Below, one piece after another: positions 9,763-20,797 of a DNA stretch of 64,000 bases. Positions within the stretch are counted from its first letter, which is position 1. The number at the start of each line of letters is the position of its first letter. Below the pieces are notes generated by a model. It saw only the letters and a list, made by a program, of their open reading frames with translations. It had not been told where the DNA came from and did no database searches. The DNA is taken from NCBI GenBank assembly GCA_018105865.1, contig CM030869.1, positions 10,950,173-11,014,172 on the forward strand. Reading direction: 5' to 3'. The stretch is from Metaphire vulgaris. Taxonomy: Eukaryota; Annelida; Clitellata; Crassiclitellata; Megascolecidae. A program made the position numbers and the translations under genes.

Positions 9763-9920
9763 CGTCATCACTGCGTCGTCGTCGTCGTCGGGTGGAGCGT
9801 CGACCAATCAGAATCTTCCTCTTCCTCTTCTGTCGTCGATATCGGTTGTGACGTCAGATTAATCGCGTCGACAACGACGACGTGACGTCACAGAAACTGG
9901 CGCCATCTATCGGGCGCCGG
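9700..9920. promoter_or_regulatory. CRE/CCAAT cluster, candidate promoter
   Basis: Three perfect palindromic CREs (TGACGTCA) lie at 9760-9767, 9849-9856 and 9893-9900. A canonical CCAATCAG box is at 9804-9811 and a TGATGGCGGC YY1-like word near 9702. All sit within about 200 bp of CpG-rich DNA that also holds (GAT)n and (GTC)n tracts. Three exact CREs so close together are unlikely by chance, but some depend on GAC/GTC-rich composition. Confidence 0.5.
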
Positions 9921-10745
9921 CGGCGATCGGAATTAAAGAAGTTTGGCGATAGAAGATAGAATCTCCGACGCTGCGACTCTCGCCAGAAAATCAGAAATCA
10001 GTGCCGAGAAGATAAGTGAAATTAATTCGCTCGTCAATAATTCCCCGGTTTTCGAGAACGGAGCGAAGAGATAATCAATTGGTTGTAGCAGCCACAGCAG
10101 CCCATGGCCAATGTTTTTAAGCCGAACTTCTACAACAACAACAACAACAACGATGACGACGACGACAACATTCTCGTTTCGCAAATTGATCGAGACGGAT
10201 AACTCGGACAAGGTAGGGACACCGCCGACCTGAACGGCGCCGAAAGGACGCGCTAGCCGGGAGCGATCAGAGGCAGACGACCGCCACCTCCTCCTACTCC
10301 TCCCAGAGAGTCTTCGAAGGAAGGACCGACGGTGCGCAGGGAACCAGTGCACGGCGGCGCCTAGAGCGGTCCCCTTGGCTGCCCACTCGGCAGCATCAGC
10401 AGCAGCAGCAGCAGCATCGTCATCATCATCATCACTGCCGCTGCCGCCGCCGCAACTCAGATGTGGCGAGTGCTCTGCTGCTGCTACTGCTGCTGGTGCT
10501 GTTACCGTCGATAGGTGGCTCCACTGTCTCTGTTCACCGGAGATCTGAAATCGAGGCTGCGAGCAGACGACGACGGCGGCGGCGGCGGCGTCGATACGCG
10601 CCGGCGACGAGCATTTCGCACGCGGTGCAGTAAGAACGTAGTCAAGAAAAGCAGCAGATATAACTATCACAAAGACAGCTTCTTTCCACGCTCCTTAGAA
10701 AAAGCAAGACTTTCGCTGGCATTATTAATAAGGCGCTTCTAAACA
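9921..10745 (+). other. CpG-rich, trinucleotide-rich region downstream of the CRE cluster; possible 5' exon
   Basis: The region holds CAA/CGA (about 10132-10168), CAG (about 10397-10415), ATC (about 10418-10433), CTG (about 10480-10500) and CGG (about 10572-10590) tracts. The plus strand has an ATG at 10104 with a 32-codon frame. From 10217 to about 10630 another frame stays open without an ATG; its middle encodes a leucine-rich stretch (VASALLLLLLLVLLPSIGG) resembling a signal peptide, preceded by His/Gln runs and followed by an Arg run. The minus strand also stays open for 245 codons. All frames are dominated by simple repeats, so the reading is ambiguous. It could be the 5' exon of a gene driven from 9700-9920, or purely compositional. 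Confidence 0.25.
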
Positions 10746-11027
10746 AAGGCGCTTTATAACGAAACAGTCAGATTAGTGCAGATTTTCAACAGATATACAA
10801 TTTAACAGTCAGCCTCTGGTTCTCCATTGAAACCAGAAATGCACAAAATGGAAATTTGCAACAGTGTAAACAGTGTTCGATTTTCATGGAATTTCGGCGT
10901 CTGATCCACCCACCCCTTGATCGAGGAACACCCTCTTTCCCCATTTGAGTCCAAACTGTTAAGAGATCGATAGCATTTTTAGGGTATGGAGTGGGATCGA
11001 TCACAGGATAAAAACTACTTGTGTTTT
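10746..11027. other. Non-coding, nothing recognised
   Basis: Mixed-composition sequence up to the next MITE. No gene, repeat or RNA was recognised. Confidence 0.45.
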
Positions 11028-11192
11028 CAGTGTTTATTCTAGCCACCCAGACATTGGGGGGAGTTTAACATTGGAAGGGGGCGACAGACATTGGGGAGGT
11101 CATACTACTTGTTAAAAATGTCAAAAACTTATTGGAGAAATTTCAAAGTTAGGGAGAGGGAATTCCCCAGAGAAGGCTTAGAATAAACACTG
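11028..11192. mobile_element. Short hAT-like MITE, copy 2 of family CAGTGTTTATTCTA
   Basis: The ends CAGTGTTTATTCTAGCC and GGCTTAGAATAAACACTG are near-perfect inverts. The interior shares CATACTACTTG and TTCCCCAGAGAAGGC with the 1613-1764 copy. No clear target duplication survives here. Confidence 0.75.
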
Positions 11193-11275
11193 TCTTGATA
11201 GAAACATATTAAAATAATGACTGGGAAAGTACACTGTAGATGTGCCATACGATCGATTCTTTTCATTGCCTTTTA

Positions 11276-11650
11276 ATTCGTTTCATCACTCTTCTGAATT
11301 TTTGCATATCTATAGCCTACTGCAGCACTAGTCCTTGCTTTGTCCAATTTCAAACAGGGTATCAATTTTATAATATTTTGTGGTCTATAAAACCTGTAAT
11401 AGAAGAAACCAGCTCTATTAAGCGCCATCTTATCTATCGATTGATTTTTTTAGACATTTGACAGAGAATAGATTTCTGAAAGACTTTGTATAGTGTCGTT
11501 TCAAATGGCTCATTATTTTTCGTGGCATTTCGAAAGCTCTAGAAAAAAATTGAGACGGAATATACTGACAATTCTAGTTGGGTTTGACACAGCAAAGATG
11601 GGGACACAAGAATATGTGGTTTTAATTCGTTTCATCACTCTTCTGAAATA
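11276..11650 (-). repeat. Diverged satellite copy, about 1.1 units
   Basis: On the minus strand this aligns to the main array monomer. The phrase ATTCGTTTCATCACTCTTCTGAA occurs at about 11275 and again at about 11625 (shortened: TTTCATCACTCTTCTGAA), 349 bp apart, the length of a type-B monomer. It is closer to the array than the copy at 280-660 in some blocks, such as GTATAGTGTCGTTTCAAATGG. No transposon ends are obvious around it. Confidence 0.8.

Positions 11651-12500
<850 letters not shown>

Positions 12501-12588
<88 letters not shown>
12501..12588. repeat. (AT)n microsatellite
   Basis: About 44 uninterrupted AT units, followed by a short CAGA-type tract to about 12615. Confidence 0.97.
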
Positions 12589-12591
<3 letters not shown>

Positions 12592-12746
12592 GACAAACAG
12601 ACAGACAAACAGACGGATTGTACTGTGCTATGCGATGAAAGGGAGGGTTGGATTTATTGAATCACTTTTGGTTTGCGCTACATTAGGAGTAAACGTCCCT
12701 ACCACTCCCCCACTTTTTGTTTGAGAAGCTACCGCACTGTAGGGCA

Positions 12747-12980
12747 ACGGCGTATCCAGGATTTTCGGAAAGAGGGGCTACGAAAGACCATGACCGTTCT
12801 TCTCCAACTTCAGAAAATCCTAACAAGCAAAAAAGGTCCTCACTTAATATTTTGCTTGGTCCAATATAGTCACATGAACGCGGACAGCCCGATTTTGGCC
12901 TCCATGCACACAGAATAATACGCAATGAAAATATTTTGGTCGGCCAGGTATGCGAAGTAAGTACTTGTCCCTGAATCACT
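12747..12980. mobile_element. Possible one-ended hAT MITE remnant
   Basis: CAACGGCGTATCCAGGATTT followed by CGGAAAGAGGGG closely resembles the terminus of the complete hAT-type MITE at 16251 (CAGTGGCGTATTTAGAATTT, then a G-rich stretch). The opposite end was not found, so the right border is a guess. Confidence 0.35.
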
Positions 12981-14140
12981 ATTCATGCGGCACTAGGCCT
13001 ATATAAATTGGTCGATACATACATATTTGCATGCATAGGCAACTTACATACATAATACATGCATGCATAATACATAGGCCTATAAGAAGTTGGTAGTATG
13101 ATTATGCAGTGTGCCCGATAAAGGGAACCCTCTGATAATTATAAATAATTATCTACTATTTTTCATTCCAGACCTCATTTCACTTCTAATATAAATTTAA
13201 ATTGAATATGATGTTCATTTGAAAGCATTTTCTTTGTTTGTCAATACACTCAATGACGTCAGCAAAAATAGACAGAACGCTGTAATATGTAATCAGCTGT
13301 AATATGTAATCAGCTGACCGCAGAAATTTTGTGCTAATGACACAAATAGTTGTCTCTTTGTGTGTTTGAAATTTTTTTCAAATCGGTGCAGATTCGAGGT
13401 GGTTTTTGCGACATGTTTTGGGGCCCCCTTTTTTCAGAACACGGTGTAGGTAGCAAAATATAGCCTTAAAATCCTACAACGATTGATAGTACGAGTGGAT
13501 TACCGGTACTTAGGGCTTTCATACAAGATGCTGCGAGTTACTTTTGATCAAAGAGCACAAGTACACGGACCCTATGAGTGGATTCATAGTGCACTCAGCT
13601 ACAATGGTTCTAAGGCAATTTATGAGGCGCCTTCAGTTACGATGCTCACAGCTGTTCTCGTCATCGTCGTCGTCGTCGTCATCGTGTCGTTTGAAACGGG
13701 TTTGCACTCTTCGGCATCATTCGTTCTTTCTCCTTTCTTCTCTTTCGCCCCCATTTCTCCATTTCTCCCCCCTCCAATCCCGCCTCAATCAACTGAACAG
13801 ACTTCGGCAAACAGTGAACTCCACTGTACCCGACAGTTACTGACCAGACCATTTATGTTTGTCATGCACTCGAGTGACTAGGCTGGCATGCCCCACCGTC
13901 CCCTCGATCTCCCTCCCCCGACCCCTCTCTCTCTCTCTCTCGTTTTCTTTCTCTGTTCAGCCGACATATTAGAAGAATAATGTTATAGCGCAAGAGTTAT
14001 GGATATGTGTGTTACATAGTGCGGCATGACAGGATAACAGAATCGGTCGAATGCGGGAGATAGAAACCGACGCCGCATGTTCTCTTGTATAAGCGATGAT
14101 AATCGATCGCTTGTTTTCTCAAAGGATTTCAGTCAGACTT
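12981..14140. other. Non-coding; no gene, minor repeats
   Basis: It contains CATACATA-type words (13015-13085), an exact 17-bp tandem duplication CTGTAATATGTAATCAG near 13280-13313, a GTC tract (about 13660-13680) and a TC tract (13924-13941). No domain-bearing frame was found. Confidence 0.5.
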
Positions 14141-14310
14141 CCTACTTTTCCTCCTCCTCCTCCACCTCCTTCTCCTCTTCTTCCTTTCCTTCTTCTTCCT
14201 TTCCTTCTTCTTCCTTCCTTTTCCGTCCTTTCATCCTTTCTTCCTCCTCCTCCTCATCATCTTCTTCTTCCTCCTCCTTCTCCTCCTCCTCTTCTGTCTG
14301 CAGTCTGTCT
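14141..14310 (+). repeat. Polypyrimidine (TCC/TTC)n tract
   Basis: About 150 bp of almost pure C/T on the plus strand, built of CTT, CCT and TCC units. It could form triplex (H-) DNA. The serine- or proline-rich frames across it are compositional. Confidence 0.9.
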
Positions 14311-14579
14311 GTCTCTCTGCATTCTGATCTGCCATTCCATGTACCGACCTTCCGTGCATCTGTTGTTTGCCTATCTCGCAGACATGAAGATTACTTTACA
14401 CACATTACACACATGCACACACACATAAGCATTATGAACACCCACCCCACCCCATTAACGTTATCAGCAGACCTGCTCGACAATCCAGTAGCGCCCCGTC
14501 AATGTGTCACGTGATACAATATTATCATTTCAATCTGTGACATGCAGAGCAAAGCAGCCACTGTTCGAAACAGAGTCAC
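14311..14579. other. Non-coding; short CA-rich stretch
   Basis: Ends of the polypyrimidine-linked frame plus a CA-rich stretch near 14397-14426. Nothing else was recognised. Confidence 0.45.
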
Positions 14580-15200
14580 TTAAACTGCAGGCGTCGTCGT
14601 CGTCGTCGTCGTCATCATCACCTTGACATCTGTCCCGGGGTCGGGTACGTAACCCGATTCGTCGATGCCTAGGGGCGCTTCTGCCCGGACCGATTCCCCG
14701 AATCCCGGTCCCGCCAGCCGGGGCCGGGGCCGGGGGCCGGGGCCGGGGGCCGCCCGCTAATACCATCGTTGATGCGTCGCAGACGACAACGGGGCGATGT
14801 CAGCGAACGCTAAGCAGACGGCTGCGAATGGCTGAGACGGCTGAGAAGAGAATATCTCGTAACGAACGGAATGGAGAACGAGGCGGGGGAACTGAAAACG
14901 AGGCTGGACAACGACACACAGAATTAATTCGACGAGAAATCGGTCGATATCGCGTATCGCCTCGATCTGGCGACGATACGAATGTGTGTGTGTGGGGGGG
15001 GGGGGGTGGAGAAGTGGGGCGGGAAAGTGGGGAAGGAGGCGGATGGGGTGCTTAATCCCCATTCGGCGTCGAGCCTCGCTTTCGCGACGAGCTGTAATCG
15101 AAATTGTAATCGAAGGAAACAATGCGAAGAAAAACTGCAAAAAATTAGCGAAATGCTTGGCAGTGAGTCTGTTGTGACGCTAAATTGTGAAAAAGGGCAG
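14580..15200. other. CpG-rich island with a GGGGCC repeat and G-run
   Basis: It has a CGT tract (about 14592-14615), a GGGGCC-type repeat (14717-14753) and a TG tract running into a 13-G run (about 14983-15007). Open frames on both strands lack domains. It may be a promoter island, but no gene was recognised. Confidence 0.4.
14717..14753 (+). repeat. GGGGCC-type hexanucleotide repeat
   Basis: Five G-runs of four or five G separated by CC, a (GGGGCC)-like array of about six units. It fits the G-quadruplex pattern on the plus strand and a C-rich i-motif on the other. Confidence 0.85.
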
Positions 15201-15284
15201 GCGCGGTTTTAAAATGGCGAGAGACGTGCAATGATTAGAACCCTTTCTAAGAAATACTGAATTTAGTCAATCAATCAATCAAGT

Positions 15285-15625
15285 CTATTTCAACTTTATT
15301 CTATTCTCGATCCCAGCTTCCATTCGTAGACTTGGATACTTTCAAACAATAAAATCTGAATCCTCATTTCCTACAATTCCTGCATTGTCTCCTCAAGTCA
15401 TCAGGTCTAAGCTTAAATCCTTCCTTTTTCTTAAATCATTTCCTCCATAGCTGTAACAACCTAGCCTCACTGCCCTTTGGATGTTGACTATTGCCTGGCT
15501 GATCATTTACCTTCCCCATAGCTATTTTAAGAAAGGCTGAGTGCCTAAGAGTAAGCAGCTACTTTTGTGCTGCTTTCCAAGGCGATATAGAAATCCACGA
15601 GATTTTACTTACTTACTTACTTAAC
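15285..15625 (+). mobile_element. 3' end of a non-LTR retrotransposon with (TTAC)n tail
   Basis: The plus strand encodes, from about 15388, SPQVIRSKLKSFLFLKSFPP followed by a stop. This resembles the usual C-terminus of CR1/L2-group reverse transcriptases, where an FKSKLKTFLF-like stretch precedes the stop. About 150 bp of 3' UTR and an (ACTT)n tail at about 15605-15624 follow, as for LINE 3' ends. Upstream coding is decayed, with in-frame stops near 15330 and 15350. Confidence 0.65.
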
Positions 15626-16242
15626 TCTTTCGGATCGTAGTACATAAGATTAAAATTAATGCTAATTTATTATAAAAAAGCGCCACCTACCGACTATTCA
15701 TGCAATAGCTACACTGACAAAAAGTTTGATTATGGACCATCCTTTATATGAACCAATCAGTCAATCAAATATATAGCGCCATTATATAATGACGCCTATA
15801 GCATCAGCCGTTGTTGTAGAAAATACAATAATAATTATAGAATGGTGACGATGAAGATGGCGGTCTGACAGGCGGGGGCTTCATTCGAAGAACTATGGGA
15901 CAGACAGGAACAGTTTAGAACTTAGTTTAAACGGTAATATTGCGCTGGTCTCTCGAAGTGATGTAGGCAATGTATTGCGGAGACTGCCACTGACAAATAC
16001 GACTACGAGCCTACGAGGGACATCAACAGAAGAGATTTTTGCCAAACATCGAGTTAAATGGCTACAAAGTCGATCGCGAGATGAACCTTGTCTTAAGGAA
16101 ACTGTTTCCTCGTATCACAAGTTTTATAGACGAATTTCCAATAAGAATATAAAATGGAGATATGTGAATATGGGATTTGTCGAAGTTGAGGTGCTATAAA
16201 AGAAGCGTGCGGTGGGCTATGTTTGCGTCAGCGATTGGGATC
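15626..16242. other. Non-coding, nothing clear
   Basis: The words ATATATAGCGCCATTATATAA (shortened: ATAGCGCCATTATA) near 15768 and AAGATGGCGGTC near 15856 were noted. The 74-codon frame at 15975-16199 has no recognisable domain. Confidence 0.4.
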
Positions 16243-16250
16243 GATGCAAG

Positions 16251-16425
16251 CAGTGGCGTATTTAGAATTTTGGTAAGGGGGGCAGACACTTTCGACCCGA
16301 CAAGTTACAACTTTGGAAAAAGTTGATCTTTTTTTTTGCTTGTCAGGGTCTGAGGACAGGCTAGGCCAAGACCAAGGGGGGGGGGGGGGCATGGCCCAAA
16401 TGGCCCAATGGTAAATACGCCACTG
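16251..16425. mobile_element. hAT-type MITE with perfect 8-bp target duplication
   Basis: The ends CAGTGGCGTATTTA and TAAATACGCCACTG are perfect inverts. GATGCAAG flanks both sides (16243-16250 and 16426-16433). This is a complete 175-bp non-autonomous hAT element with a G-run in its body and no coding capacity. Confidence 0.92.
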
Positions 16426-16433
16426 GATGCAAG

Positions 16434-16823
16434 ACTGGATGATAACGGTAACAGGTCAATGTTTGTTCTTAAAATCGATCGTCTATCAACCGTTCATAAA
16501 AATTAATAAGTTGTAAAAATGCTCCTGGAATTCCAGTGAATCTATGCAATAACGTTGTGACAATATGGGACAATATAGGGTAATCCTTTTTCCGGCTCAT
16601 GTGGTATATTTTTTGGTAAAAGGGTTGAGTATTTTTTTATATTATGCGTTTCAAATAATTTTTTTTCAAAACCGCTTCATCCATGTTTAGAAGTTTAGAA
16701 AGTACCCTTCTGGGCATTATTGCCAACTAGTTATTGATGCAATGTATAGCCTATGATACATCATTCGTGGATGATGATTTCTTGCTATGGCCCTTTTATA
16801 CGATGCTCTGTAGTAGGGCCCGC
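16434..16823. other. AT-rich non-coding sequence
   Basis: No reading frame, repeat or RNA gene was recognised. Confidence 0.5.
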
Positions 16824-16826
16824 TAA

Positions 16827-16893
<67 letters not shown>

Positions 16894-16912
16894 GTTATTG
16901 TTATTATTATTA
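16824..16912. repeat. (AAT)n followed by (ATT)n, self-complementary
   Basis: About 9 AAT units (16824-16850) switch to ATT/TTG-type units up to 16912. The two halves are reverse complements, so the strand can fold into a hairpin. Confidence 0.95.
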
Positions 16913-17204
16913 AAATAATGACGTGATTTACAGTGGTTTAGAAGGCTAAGTCAGCATGTGTGAAAACCACTGGAATTCAATAACTTTTGAATCTGTTTAG
17001 AATAGATGATGAGTGGGTGAGTTGGTGGGTGGTTTGGGTGGGTGGGTGGGTGGATAGACGGAGGTTTGGATGGATGGAAAATGAAATTAAGGAAGGGTTT
17101 GTTACCGGATATTTTCGATTTCTGCCCTCTGCTTCCCTCTGTCTGTCTGTCTGTCTGTCTGTACGCGCATCTGCATCCTTAGAAGTATGACGATATATTT
17201 CAAT

Positions 17205-17480
17205 ATCGACCAATGGTGACGTCACGCCGTTCCTTGCGGTCTCATTGTGACCCATCGCTGCGCTAGAGCACTCGAGGCACATCCATTCACCGCCCCACGG
17301 ACGGAACCGCGGAGGAGGTGGAGGATGACGTCGTCGTGCTCTAAATAAACAGTTGCCATGACGACGCTTCCACCGGGATGGGGCGGGGGGAAGGGATTGT
17401 GCTCGGAGACGGATGCCACTGGTCCGGCGGTGGACCGGTCGGTCACGTGTCCTTCTTATCATCGCCGCCGCCGACCTCGC
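17205..17480. promoter_or_regulatory. Candidate promoter: CCAAT, CRE and RFX X-box
   Basis: CCAATGG (about 17210) is followed at once by a perfect CRE, TGACGTCA (17217-17224). A second CRE-like ATGACGTCG is near 17326. An X-box-type GTTGCCATGACGAC lies at 17352-17365 and fits RYYNYY-NN-RRNRAC. The DNA is CpG-rich and continues as a GC-rich island to about 17880. No gene start could be fixed. Confidence 0.45.
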
Positions 17481-18090
17481 AGTAAAAGGAGATTTCTCTC
17501 TTCCTCCTCCTCCTCCTCCCTCGCCCCCAACCCCATCCCCCGTGGTCAGCAACGATCATCGCCTGGGTCGACCTGCCGGCCCTGCCCGGCTCCTCCTCCT
17601 CCTCCTCCTTCTTTTTCTTCTGCTGCTGCTACTGTTCCTCTCGTATCCGTGGGTTCATTATTTCTGTGATGATCCGTTACGCGGCCGGGGTGGAGGAAGG
17701 CGATCGCGCTCCCACCCCCGCGACGCCCCCCCCCCACCTACAGAGAAATTGACTCTAGACATGTTCGCGCATCTGTGGGTCGACTCCCACCCCCAGCCGC
17801 TCCCACCCGTCGCCAGATCCCCAGTCGCCCTCCTCCTCTCCTCCCCTTCCCTCCCCTCCCCCGTCGCACCCAATCGATTCCAGGAATTGCCTCAGATCTT
17901 CATGGGTATGATCCAGTCAACCGCAGATGGACTTATATTCAGGCGCTATATAAATAGACATTTCAAATGACAACGCAGCAGTCACACACCGTTGCTAATC
18001 GACCACCAATCATCATAACAGAACTTCTGTAGCGTCATCTTGACAATGAATTGCTACCTACAGTATCATATTTGCCATTAAACACTTAAT
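17481..18090. other. GC-rich, trinucleotide-rich non-coding DNA
   Basis: TCC/CCT tracts are at about 17502-17520 and 17590-17625. The 185-codon plus frame across 17413-17970 is proline- and leucine-rich from these tracts and has no domain. ATTCAGGCGCTATATAAAT (about 17937-17955) resembles a SINE tail. Confidence 0.4.
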
Positions 18091-18104
18091 ATTGCTATGG
18101 CAAC
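18091..18104 (+). promoter_or_regulatory. RFX X-box-like motif
   Basis: ATTGCTATGGCAAC fits the X-box consensus RYYNYY-NN-RRNRAC. It stands alone in AT-rich DNA, so its function is uncertain. Confidence 0.35.
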
Positions 18105-18235
18105 CGTTGTGGAGATTTCTAACGAGTAAGGATATCATTGACACACACACAGTGCATGTAAAAATGGAAGAAACCTGGTTTCACACCAAGATACCATAGA
18201 CTCAGGCCATCTAGTGACAATTAAAGTCTATGGAT

Positions 18236-18366
18236 GCAACGGTTGTAACGTACCGCATTGTACGGCCCCGTATGATGCGTTACCGTATTGTATATAACTT
18301 ACCTCGGATTGTATAACGTACTGAATTTTACAGACACGCTAAGTACGTTATAGCGAAGTTTTACTG
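18236..18366. mobile_element. pogo/Tigger-like MITE, copy 3 (left end lost)
   Basis: Shares GATGCGTTA-CGTATTG, TTACCTCGG, ACGTACT and the right terminus TATAGCGAAGTTTTACTG with the 6490-6669 element, followed by TA. The left inverted end is missing. Confidence 0.65.
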
Positions 18367-18376
18367 TACAATCATT

Positions 18377-18960
18377 TTGATTCTGACCCCAGAAGCTCCG
18401 GAGTCTCCATTCCTCTTCCGGAAGCTTCTCTCGACGTCCATTCGTCACCGGCCACCCCAGTCCTACTTCCCGGTCGATCGAGGGCGCCGCCGCAGCCGCC
18501 GTGACCGACCGCTGCCCCGTCGGCCGGGCCGCCCCCCGAATGCCACCCGGGGGACCCGTCGGAACGCTTCTTCTTCTTCTTCTTCTTCTTCTCCCTTTCG
18601 TCGTCGTCGACCGTTCCGTGAAGGATTATTTCACGAATTCTGCATTCCGTGTCCGCAGCTCAATCAACTAACTACTAGCCCGGACCCTTTCCACCCCACC
18701 AACCCACCCGCCTCCACCACCCCACGTACGTCTCCTTGGTTTATTCCTCCTTAAATCAATAGTCCATCGGCTATACTTGGTCACCGCTCTCTCCTTCCGT
18801 GCATCTCTTCCTTCTCCATTCTCTGTCTGGCTGTCTGACCGTCTGTCCGTTTGTCTGCCTGTCTGGCTATTCCTCATTCCATCTGCTTTTTCTTTCTGAT
18901 CGCGTGGCCTTAGGACTTAATCACATTCTAAGACGGGTTTTCCCTTAGCAATGGGATTTG
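18377..18960. other. CpG-rich island with (TTC)n, then TCTG-rich tract
   Basis: The 18440-18640 part is very CpG-rich, with (TTC)n at about 18567-18592. A CTGT/CTGC-rich stretch follows at about 18820-18868. The 125-codon plus frame is Arg/Pro/Ser-rich and has no domain. Confidence 0.4.
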
Positions 18961-18971
18961 ATCTGCTAGAG

Positions 18972-19210
18972 CAGGGGTGTCAAAACCTTGACACGCGGGC
19001 CAAACTTGGCCCGCGGGCTGATTTTATTTGACCCGCGAAAATATAAACATTTAAACATTTTTATTAAAAGTTTATGTGTGAAATTGGCTTGATGTAAAAT
19101 CTTGTTTGGCTTGAGAAATTGGTTTCGTGCAGAATATTTTTGAATTTTAAAAATTGCTTTGATGTAGAATCGTACATCCTGTATTTTGCAGGCGTGACAA
19201 ATAAATGGAA
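18972..19210. mobile_element. hAT-Charlie-like remnant
   Basis: CAGGGGTGTCAAAACCTTG, then ACGCGGGCCAAACTTGGCCC and GCGGGCTGATTTTATTTGAC, is the well-known start of Charlie-type hAT elements. No matching right end was seen, so the 3' border is approximate. Confidence 0.55.
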
Positions 19211-19317
19211 GAGCGTAAATCTTTATTTGGTTTTGAGTTTCGTTGGTGATGTTGACTGAACTATTATACCGACGTGCTACATCAACAGCGGGAGATTACT
19301 GCAGTTAAATACAGTAG

Positions 19318-19800
19318 ACGACAAAAATATTATGAAATCGATTCCCTGTTTGACATTAGTCTATGGAAGGTCTATTGCTACAGTAGACTATACAGTAGAT
19401 ATGCAAAAATTGCCACTAAATGGTGAGCCTGTGGAAGCCTATAGACAAGCTATAGACATGCTATAGGCAAACAGTATCTTCAATCCCGATATTCTGATGA
19501 AATTCAACACACTCTAACAGAAGGGTCAACCACATTTACGCTTTAGTAGTACTATAGTAGGCTGTAGAAGTGTAATGAAACGAATTCAATCCACATTTTC
19601 TTGTGTCCCCATCTCCATGGCGTCAAACCCTACTGCGCCATAGCCATCTTCGCCCAGCGGATAGCAGTTTCCGCTCTGCCGAGATCCATCCATGCAATGC
19701 GGCGGTTAGGTCTATAGGCAAACAGCATCTTCAATCCCGATATTCTGATGAAATTCAATAGACTCTAAGAACAACAACAACTACTGCTACTAGTACTCCT

Positions 19801-19869
<69 letters not shown>

Positions 19870-20081
19870 CTAATAATAAACTACTACTATTACTGCTGCT
19901 GCTAACAACAATATAAATAATAGTAATAATAATCAAGTCGTTTAGGGCAGCATGGAGCACTGTTTAAATAAAGCACACTGGGCCTTGAAAAAAGAGCACT
20001 GCGACTTAAGCATGGATCACTACTACTACAACTTTTTCTAGCACAACTATTACAAAACAACAACTACTACTACTACTACTG

Positions 20082-20112
<31 letters not shown>

Positions 20113-20797
20113 GACTACTACTACTACTAATAATAATAATAATAGTAATAATAATAATTGAGTTATGTTGCCTAGGGCATGCCAGTATGTCGCCTAGGGC
20201 AGCATGGAGCACTGCTTAAAAAAGCGCACTGCGCCTCAAAAAAAGAGCACTGCGCCCTAAGCACGGATCACTACTACTACCACATTTTCTAGCACTACTA
20301 ATACAACTATTACAAAAACAACTACAATTAGTAGTACTACATGGAGTCAAACCGTACTGCGCCATAGCCATCCTCGCACTGCAGATAGCCATTTCTGCAC
20401 TGCGGAGATCCATCCACACACCCGCGGCGGTTAGGTCTATAGGCAAATAGTATCTTCAATCCCGATATTCTGATGAAACTCAACAGACTCTAACAGAGGG
20501 GTCATCCACATTTACTCTTTAGTAGTACTATTGCTATAGTAGGCTATAAAAGAGAAATGAAATGAATTCAATCCACATTTTCTTGTGTCCCCATCTCCAT
20601 GGCGTCAAATCGTACTGCGCCATAGCCATTATCGCACTGCGGATAGCCATTTCCGCACTGCGGAGATCCATCCACACACTGCGGCGGCTAGGTCTATAGG
20701 CCTATAGGCAAACAGTATCTTCAACCCCGATATTCTGATGAAATTCAACAGACTCTAACAGAGGGGTCATCCACATTTACGCTTTAGTAGTACTATA
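19318..20797 (+). repeat. Degenerate ~250-bp repeats flanking and partly related to the satellite
   Basis: The phrase CAATCCCGATATTCTGATGAA recurs (shortened: CCCGATATTCTGATGAA) at about 19482, 19733, 20459 and 20725. The AGGGCAGCATGGAGCACTG block recurs at 19944 and 20195, 251 bp apart. Within these units ATTCAATCCACATTTTCTTG...CCCCATCTCCATGGCGTCAAA aligns to the array block around ACCACATTTTCGTGTATCCC. The 19318-19410 stretch is a decayed array monomer. (TAA)n and (CTA)n tracts at 19802-19870 and 20057-20155 interrupt the units. Confidence 0.7.

Noticed and set aside
9933..10670. 245-codon minus-strand frame with Ala, Asp and Val runs
   Set aside because: The runs are translated trinucleotide repeats, and the opposite strand is equally open. 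There is no conserved domain.
17413..17970. 185-codon Pro/Leu-rich plus-strand frame
   Set aside because: Driven by CCT/CTC repeats, with no domain and alternative frames open.
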